DNA of 64,000 bases from Paenibacillus silvae (lineage in GTDB: Bacteria; Bacillota; Bacilli; Paenibacillales; Paenibacillaceae): positions 186,001-250,000 of the forward strand of contig NZ_BMFU01000001.1 in the NCBI RefSeq assembly GCF_014639235.1, given 5' to 3'. The translations under genes and the position numbers were made by a program. Under the pieces are notes generated by a model that worked only from the letters and a program-made list of their open reading frames with translations, ran no database searches and had not been told where the DNA came from. Positions 59,192 to 64,000 of this stretch are shown here, piece after piece (position 1 is the first letter of the stretch; every line of letters starts with the position of its first letter).

Positions 59192-60295
59192 ATGACTTCA
59201 CGTATTGTCGTTAAAATCGGGAGCAGCTCATTAACCACCGAGGAAGGCGGTCTGGACCGCCGGGCCATATCTTTTTTTGCAGACGAGATTGCCTGTCTTG
59301 CAGCTCAGGGTCACGAAGTTTTGCTTGTCACCTCTGGAGCAGTTGCAGCCGGTTTTCGGGAGATTGGATATCCCCAGCGTCCCAAACTGTTACATGAGAA
59401 ACAAGCAGCGGCGGCTGTAGGGCAAGCTTTGCTGATGCAGGCATACCAACAGGCTTTTGCAGCGCACCGCGTTACTACAGCGCAAATTTTATTGACCCGT
59501 ACCGACTTTCACAGCCGTAAACGTATGGGAAATGCCGGTATGACGGTAGAGGAGCTGCTCAAACAAGGTGTCATTCCGATCTTTAACGAAAATGATACAG
59601 TATCTGTTGACGAGCTGAAATTCGGGGATAATGACCTGCTCTCGGCACTCGTTGCCAATCTGGTCAAAGCTCAGCATCTTATCATTGTGACGGATACCAA
59701 CGGACTGTATACCGCTGATCCGCGCAAAGATCCGGCAGCAACTCGTTACGACCGTATCCCCGAGATCACAGCCGAGATATACGCCTACGCTGGCGGCTCG
59801 GGATCAACCGTGGGAACGGGCGGCATGCGCTCCAAAGTAGATGCGGCCAAGGTCGCGACTCGCGGAGGCGTACCTGTTTTTGTTGGGAGTGTGAAAGACC
59901 CTGGAGATATGCAGCTGGCAGTAGATGGAACGGGTAAAGGAACCTATTTCGAGACCAAGCTGGCTTCGCTCTCTCGTAAAAAACAATGGCTGGGCTTTAT
60001 GTCCACGCCGCTTGGTACAGTTGTGGTTGATCATGGTGCCGAGGAAGCGCTCGTACATGGCGGACACAGTCTTCTCCCTGTAGGGGTCAGACGTGTTGAG
60101 GGAACATTCCACGCAGGGGATGTCGTAGAAGTGCTCGGACCGGATGATTCACTTCTGGGTCGGGGTATCGTCAATTACGATGATGATCAGCTTCGTCAGA
60201 TTGCAGGAATGCCTAGCGGCGAGGTGATGAAACACCTGAACAGCATACACAGACTTGAAGTCATACATCGCGATGAATGGATTACATTAAAATAA
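59192..60295 (+). CDS. proB: Glutamate 5-kinase
   Basis: The 367-residue protein has an amino-acid kinase domain (VVKIGSSSLT start, NENDTVSVDELKFGDND, ATP-site TDTNGLYTADPR) and a C-terminal PUA domain (about 275-365). It phosphorylates glutamate as the first committed step of proline synthesis. Start ATG 59192 follows AAGGAAGTG. It leads the operon behind the T-box. proA begins 22 bp downstream. Confidence 0.95.
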   Translation: MTSRIVVKIGSSSLTTEEGGLDRRAISFFADEIACLAAQGHEVLLVTSGAVAAGFREIGYPQRPKLLHEKQAAAAVGQALLMQAYQQAFAAHRVTTAQILLTRTDFHSRKRMGNAGMTVEELLKQGVIPIFNENDTVSVDELKFGDNDLLSALVANLVKAQHLIIVTDTNGLYTADPRKDPAATRYDRIPEITAEIYAYAGGSGSTVGTGGMRSKVDAAKVATRGGVPVFVGSVKDPGDMQLAVDGTGKGTYFETKLASLSRKKQWLGFMSTPLGTVVVDHGAEEALVHGGHSLLPVGVRRVEGTFHAGDVVEVLGPDDSLLGRGIVNYDDDQLRQIAGMPSGEVMKHLNSIHRLEVIHRDEWITLK

Positions 60296-60317
60296 AACTC
60301 CTGAGGAGGAATGTAAG

Positions 60318-61565
60318 ATGAGTGAAGTTCGTGAAAAAGCAAGCAAAGCCAAATCTGCCGTATCCACGCTGAATCGGCTGACGACAGAGCAAAAAAATGC
60401 TTCACTGCGCATCATGGCTGACGCCTTGATTGCACAATCCGAAGAGATCATTGCTGCCAATGCGGAAGATCTGGATCGCGGCAGAGAGCAAGGCACGCCT
60501 GAGTCCATGCTGGACCGCCTGGCTTTGAACAAGGAGCGGATTGCGGGTATTGCCGAAGGGCTGCGTCAGATCGCTGAGCTGCCTGACCCGGTCGGTGAGG
60601 TGCTTGAAACCTTTACCCGGCCAAACGGTCTTCATATCGAGAAGCTCCGGGTTCCGATCGGCCTGATTGGCATTATCTATGAAGCGCGTCCTAACGTGAC
60701 CGTGGATGCAGCAGGGTTATGCCTCAAAACAGGAAACGCGGTGCTGCTGCGCGGCGGGTCCTCTGCCCTTTCCTCCAATCGCAAAATCGTTGAGGTGCTG
60801 CATCAGGCACTCGCAACATCTGCGATGCCGGCTGAAGCGCTGCAGCTCGTCGAAGACGCAGACCGTTCTTCCGTTGATGAAATGCTCAAGCTGAATGGCT
60901 TGCTGGATGTCATTATTCCACGCGGGGGTGCTTCGCTCATTCGAACCGTCGTTGCTAATGCAACTGTTCCTGTGATCGAAACAGGTGCCGGCATCTGCCA
61001 TACGTATGTCGATGAATCAGCTGATGAAGAGATGGCTGCAGACATAGCAATTAATGCCAAGGCACAGCGACCATCCGTATGCAATTCAATGGAAACCCTG
61101 CTGCTGCATGCCAATTATGCCGAAAAACATCTGCCAGCTCTGGCTGAGCGTTTTCGTGAAGCAAATGTTGCTCTGAAGGGCTGCGACAATGTACGCCGCC
61201 TTGTTCCAACAGTGCAGGAAGCAACGGAAGAGGATTACGCCACAGAGTATAATGATTATATTTTGAACATCCGCATTGTAAACAGCCTGGACGAAGCATT
61301 GCAGCATATTGCACAATATGGAACCAAGCATTCCGAATGTATCGTCACCCGGGATACGGATCACGCGGAACGTTTTATGCATGAAGTCGATGCAGCTGCT
61401 GTTTATCATAATGCTTCAACCCGCTTTACCGACGGCTTCGAATTCGGTTACGGTGCAGAGATCGGAATCAGCACTCAGAAGCTGCATGCACGTGGTCCGA
61501 TGGGGCTGCCAGCCTTGACCTCCAGCAAATACCGGATCACAGGCAACGGTCAGATTCGTCAATAA
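60318..61565 (+). CDS. proA: Gamma-glutamyl phosphate reductase
   Basis: The 415-residue aldehyde-dehydrogenase-like enzyme has LRVPIGLIGIIYEARPNVT, IPRGGASLIRTVV, the catalytic Cys in RPSVCNSMETLL and ASTRFTDGFEFGYGAEIGIST. It makes glutamate semialdehyde. Start ATG 60318 has a perfect GAGGAGG upstream. proC follows 36 bp later. Confidence 0.95.
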   Translation: MSEVREKASKAKSAVSTLNRLTTEQKNASLRIMADALIAQSEEIIAANAEDLDRGREQGTPESMLDRLALNKERIAGIAEGLRQIAELPDPVGEVLETFTRPNGLHIEKLRVPIGLIGIIYEARPNVTVDAAGLCLKTGNAVLLRGGSSALSSNRKIVEVLHQALATSAMPAEALQLVEDADRSSVDEMLKLNGLLDVIIPRGGASLIRTVVANATVPVIETGAGICHTYVDESADEEMAADIAINAKAQRPSVCNSMETLLLHANYAEKHLPALAERFREANVALKGCDNVRRLVPTVQEATEEDYATEYNDYILNIRIVNSLDEALQHIAQYGTKHSECIVTRDTDHAERFMHEVDAAAVYHNASTRFTDGFEFGYGAEIGISTQKLHARGPMGLPALTSSKYRITGNGQIRQ

Positions 61566-61601
61566 TAATGAAGTAGCAGTTATATAGGAGGAACGATAAT
61601 T

Positions 61602-62468
61602 ATGAGCCAAGAGCAGCAGACCCTACTACAACAAAAAATTACTTTCCACGGAGCAGGCGCCATGGCCGAAGCCATCGTACGTGGACTCATTTCCCGTCTT
61701 GTCGTTCGTCCTCAGGATATTACGATGCTGAATCGCAGCAATCTTAAACGTCAGGAGGAGCTGAGCACAAGGTACGCCGTGCATACCGGAACAGCCTCGC
61801 AATCACTGGACCTTCTTGCCTCTTCCCCGGTAATTGTGCTGTGTATGAAGCCCAAAGACGCCGCGGCAGCGCTGCGTGAATTAGGCCCCCTGCTATCACC
61901 GAACCAGCTGATCGTATCCGTTATTGCGGGGCTGTCGATTCGTACAATGCAGACACTGCTTGGCCTCAAGCAGCCTATAGCCAGAACGATGCCTAACACC
62001 TCCAGCACGATCGGGCTTGGTGCAACCGGGCTTGCTTTCTCGGCAGAGATTACCGATGAACAGCGCAGTACGGTGATGACACTTTTTGAAGCTGTAGGCA
62101 TTGTAACGATTGTGCCAGAGGACAAGCTTGAAGTGCTTACCGGGATTTCCGGCAGCGGACCTGCTTACGTATACTATCTCATGGAAGCAATGATTGCTGC
62201 GGGAATCCGCGGTGGTTTATCCAGCCAGCAGTCTCGGGATCTCACAGTTCAGACCGTGCTGGGCGCAGCGCGGATGGTACAGCAGACTGGTCTCGAACCA
62301 ATGAAGCTGCGCAGTGATGTTACCTCGCCAGGAGGTGCAACACAGGCCGCACTGAAAACGCTGGATGAAGGAGACTTCTTCGAAAATGTCATCGCAGCCG
62401 TGGGACGTTGTGCCGAACGTTCACGCGAGATGGGAGCTGCGTTGGAAGGAGATTTAAACCATGAATAA
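61602..62468 (+). CDS. proC: Pyrroline-5-carboxylate reductase
   Basis: The 288-residue enzyme has the Rossmann start FHGAGAMAEAIVRGL and the conserved MPNTSSTIGLGATGL, then GSGPAYVYYLMEAMI and a DVTSPGGATQAAL C-terminal motif. It completes proline synthesis with NADPH. Start ATG 61602 follows AGGAGGAA. Its last 8 bp overlap mtnW, so translation of the two is coupled. Confidence 0.95.
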   Translation: MSQEQQTLLQQKITFHGAGAMAEAIVRGLISRLVVRPQDITMLNRSNLKRQEELSTRYAVHTGTASQSLDLLASSPVIVLCMKPKDAAAALRELGPLLSPNQLIVSVIAGLSIRTMQTLLGLKQPIARTMPNTSSTIGLGATGLAFSAEITDEQRSTVMTLFEAVGIVTIVPEDKLEVLTGISGSGPAYVYYLMEAMIAAGIRGGLSSQQSRDLTVQTVLGAARMVQQTGLEPMKLRSDVTSPGGATQAALKTLDEGDFFENVIAAVGRCAERSREMGAALEGDLNHE

Positions 62469-63684
62469 TATGTGTACTGCTACCTATCGTCTGCATGATG
62501 ATCATGCTGATTTCCACAAAAAAGCCCAGTCCATCGCCATCGGTATGACCGTTGGCAGCTGGACCGAGCTGCCTCAGGCCCAACGTGAAGCGATGCAGAA
62601 GCATTTGGGCGAAGTGCTCAAGGTTGAAGTACATGAAGCCGCAGACATGGCTCCAGGTGAGCGTTATGCAGATATTACGATTGGATACCCGGATATTAAC
62701 TTCAGCCGTGATATTCCCGCCCTGCTTGTGACCGTCTTTGGTAAAATCTCGATGGACGGACGCATCAAGCTGCTGCAGCTTGGCTTCTCCGACAACTTCC
62801 TTAGAGCTTTCCCGGGACCCAAGTTTGGCCTAAACGGTGTACGTGACCTGCTGGGTGTGTATGATCGGCCGCTGCTCATGAGTATTTTCAAATCCGTCAT
62901 CGGACTGAATGTCGATGAGCTGCGGGAACAGTTTATCCGCCAAGCCCTTGGCGGCGTTGACCTTATCAAGGATGACGAAATTCTGTTTGAGAACAAGCTC
63001 ACTCCGATTGAAAAAAGAGTTGAGGTCTGCATGAAGGCAGCCGAGCAGGCGCGCCAGGAGACAGGAAAAAAACTGTTGTATGCCGCCAATCTAACCGGAC
63101 CTACTTCACGCTTGAAGCAGCAGGCAGAGCGTGCCATTGGCGCAGGAGCAAACGCGCTGTTATTCAACGTATTGTCCTATGGTTACGATGTGCTGCATGA
63201 ATTAAGCAGTGACCCCGATATCAACGTGCCCATCATGGCTCACCCTGCACTTGCCGGTGCGCTGTATCCATCCCCGCATTATGGTATTTCCGCATCTGTC
63301 GTGCTGGGACAGTTAATGCGTCTGGCCGGGGCCGATCTTGTGCTCTTCCCTTCACCATATGGCTCTGTTACGATGCCTAAGGAAGAAAACATGGCGATCA
63401 CCGAGCAATTGTTAACACCGGAGCTGCCGGTAAGACCAAGTATGCCTGTGCCTTCAGCCGGAATCCACCCGGGACTCGTGCCGATGATTCTGAGAGACTT
63501 CGGCAAGGATGTGATCGTCAATGCTGGCGGCGGAATTCACGGACATCCAATGGGAACCGAAGCAGGTGGACGAGCTTTCTTGCAGGCAATTGAGGCTGCG
63601 GGACGTTCCATTCCGCTGGCAGAGCATGCTGCAGAGCACCCGGAATTGAAAAGCGCGCTGGATTTATGGGGTGGCGAGCGATGA
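62461..63684 (+). CDS. mtnW: 2,3-diketo-5-methylthiopentyl-1-phosphate enolase (RuBisCO-like, methionine salvage)
   Basis: The 407-residue RuBisCO-like protein of MtnW type has the KDDE motif (Lys170, Asp172, Glu173) for carbamylated Lys and Mg. It has the related loop GPKFGLNGVRDLLG and late strands NAGGGIHGHPMGTEAGG. It enolises the diketo-methylthiopentyl phosphate in methionine salvage; no CO2 fixation is expected. The start (ATG 62461 behind AAGGAGA) lies inside the end of proC, and its stop overlaps mtnX by ATGA. Confidence 0.95.
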   Translation: MNNMCTATYRLHDDHADFHKKAQSIAIGMTVGSWTELPQAQREAMQKHLGEVLKVEVHEAADMAPGERYADITIGYPDINFSRDIPALLVTVFGKISMDGRIKLLQLGFSDNFLRAFPGPKFGLNGVRDLLGVYDRPLLMSIFKSVIGLNVDELREQFIRQALGGVDLIKDDEILFENKLTPIEKRVEVCMKAAEQARQETGKKLLYAANLTGPTSRLKQQAERAIGAGANALLFNVLSYGYDVLHELSSDPDINVPIMAHPALAGALYPSPHYGISASVVLGQLMRLAGADLVLFPSPYGSVTMPKEENMAITEQLLTPELPVRPSMPVPSAGIHPGLVPMILRDFGKDVIVNAGGGIHGHPMGTEAGGRAFLQAIEAAGRSIPLAEHAAEHPELKSALDLWGGER

Positions 63685-64000
63685 ACCGTGAGATGAATAG
63701 TAATAAAAAAACAGCGATATTTTGTGATTTTGACGGAACAATCACCCTCTCGGACAACATCGTTGCCATTATGAAGCATTTCAAGCCAGAAGGCATTGAA
63801 GCGATCATGAAAGACACGATTGAACAAAAGGTATCTCTGCGGGAAGGCGTTGGAGCGATGTTTGATCTCCTGCCCTCCTCGCAAAAAGACGAGATTGTCG
63901 AGTTTGTGCTTGGACAAGCAGGCATTCGTGAGGGATTCGCGGCATTCCTGGAGTACGTTCGCAGCGAAGGCATTGAATTCAATGTAACCAGTGGCGGCAT
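63681..64000 (+). CDS. mtnX: 2-hydroxy-3-keto-5-methylthiopentenyl-1-phosphate phosphatase, cut by the window end
   Basis: The first 106 residues of a HAD phosphatase are seen. DFDGTIT holds the nucleophile Asp and the VTSGG near the end matches HAD motif II. Context after mtnW (ATGA overlap) identifies MtnX, which dephosphorylates the enolase product. ATG 63693 is an alternative start. The gene runs off the window; later genes (mtnB, mtnD) would be expected downstream. Confidence 0.92.
   Translation, partial: MNREMNSNKKTAIFCDFDGTITLSDNIVAIMKHFKPEGIEAIMKDTIEQKVSLREGVGAMFDLLPSSQKDEIVEFVLGQAGIREGFAAFLEYVRSEGIEFNVTSGG

Noticed and set aside
1..64000. tRNA or rRNA genes
   Set aside because: No cloverleaf with conserved T-loop GTTCGANTC and no rRNA segment was noticed anywhere in the window; a covariance-model scan would be needed to be certain.

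Overview
The window looks like a chromosomal segment of a low-to-mid GC Gram-positive spore former, most likely Paenibacillus. The reasons are strong AGGAGG-type ribosome binding sites with frequent GTG/TTG starts, an S-layer (SLH) protein, a GerMN lipoprotein, amidases with copper-amine-oxidase-like stalk domains, a double-GTPase dynamin, class III-type regulators of the Btr kind (AraC plus FecB), and a T-box leader. The genus is an inference from gene families; no rRNA or tRNA gene is visible. Most of the window is ordinary chromosomal backbone.

Layout. 1-5.6 kb: a secreted GH53 galactanase cut by the window edge, a membrane-anchored YceI-like protein and an OmpR-type two-component system. 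5.6-14.3 kb: a possible AAA+ lid fragment, a DUF1540 peptide, an HpaB-type monooxygenase convergent with a flavodoxin / unknown / nitroreductase operon (both sides carry near-perfect Fur boxes), two RNA-modification genes, an alkyltransferase-like protein with no normal start codon, and a MarR-controlled DHA2 efflux pump. 14.7-18.2 kb: a four-domain persulfide/CoA-disulfide reductase fusion with its ArsR repressor, and a second MarR gene. 18.4-28.6 kb: parE-parC, an ABC-2 transporter with an SGNH hydrolase, a CAP protein, and purT with a GNAT gene. 28.8-32.7 kb: first iron module (FecB-like lipoprotein, ferredoxin-NADP reductase type 2, Btr-like regulator). 32.9-42 kb: heterodimeric ABC exporter, giant dynamin, nth. 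42-48.8 kb: cell-envelope cluster (SLH protein, GerMN lipoprotein, two tandem paralogous amidases). 49-52.6 kb: leuCD and a divergent LysR gene, with a Fur-like box and a LysR-type palindrome between them. 52.6-53.5 kb: a 900-bp gene-poor stretch packed with several unrelated tandem and inverted repeats. 53.5-57.4 kb: nitrilase, a frameshifted Btr-like regulator, a second FecB lipoprotein, and a 175-bp MITE-like element. 57.6-64 kb: an aminotransferase, then a proline-type T-box leading proB-proA-proC-mtnW-mtnX, the last gene cut by the window end.

How it works together. The recurring theme is iron: six Fur-box-like sequences precede hpaB, the flavodoxin operon, both FecB genes, the broken regulator and leuC. 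The FecB/FNR operon fits siderophore capture plus reductive iron release. Flavodoxin and repression of the Fe-S enzyme LeuCD would fit iron sparing. No FecCD-type permease lies in the window, so the binding proteins must use partners encoded elsewhere. A second theme is methionine salvage: an omega-amidase-like nitrilase and a transaminase flank the second iron module, and mtnW/mtnX are embedded in the proline operon behind the T-box. The most unusual things seen are this T-box/proline/methionine-salvage arrangement, the Fur-linked flavoprotein island with an unrecognised 268-residue protein, the ATA-start alkyltransferase-like gene, the single-base frameshift in the iron regulator, and the dense repeat cluster at 51.4-53.5 kb.
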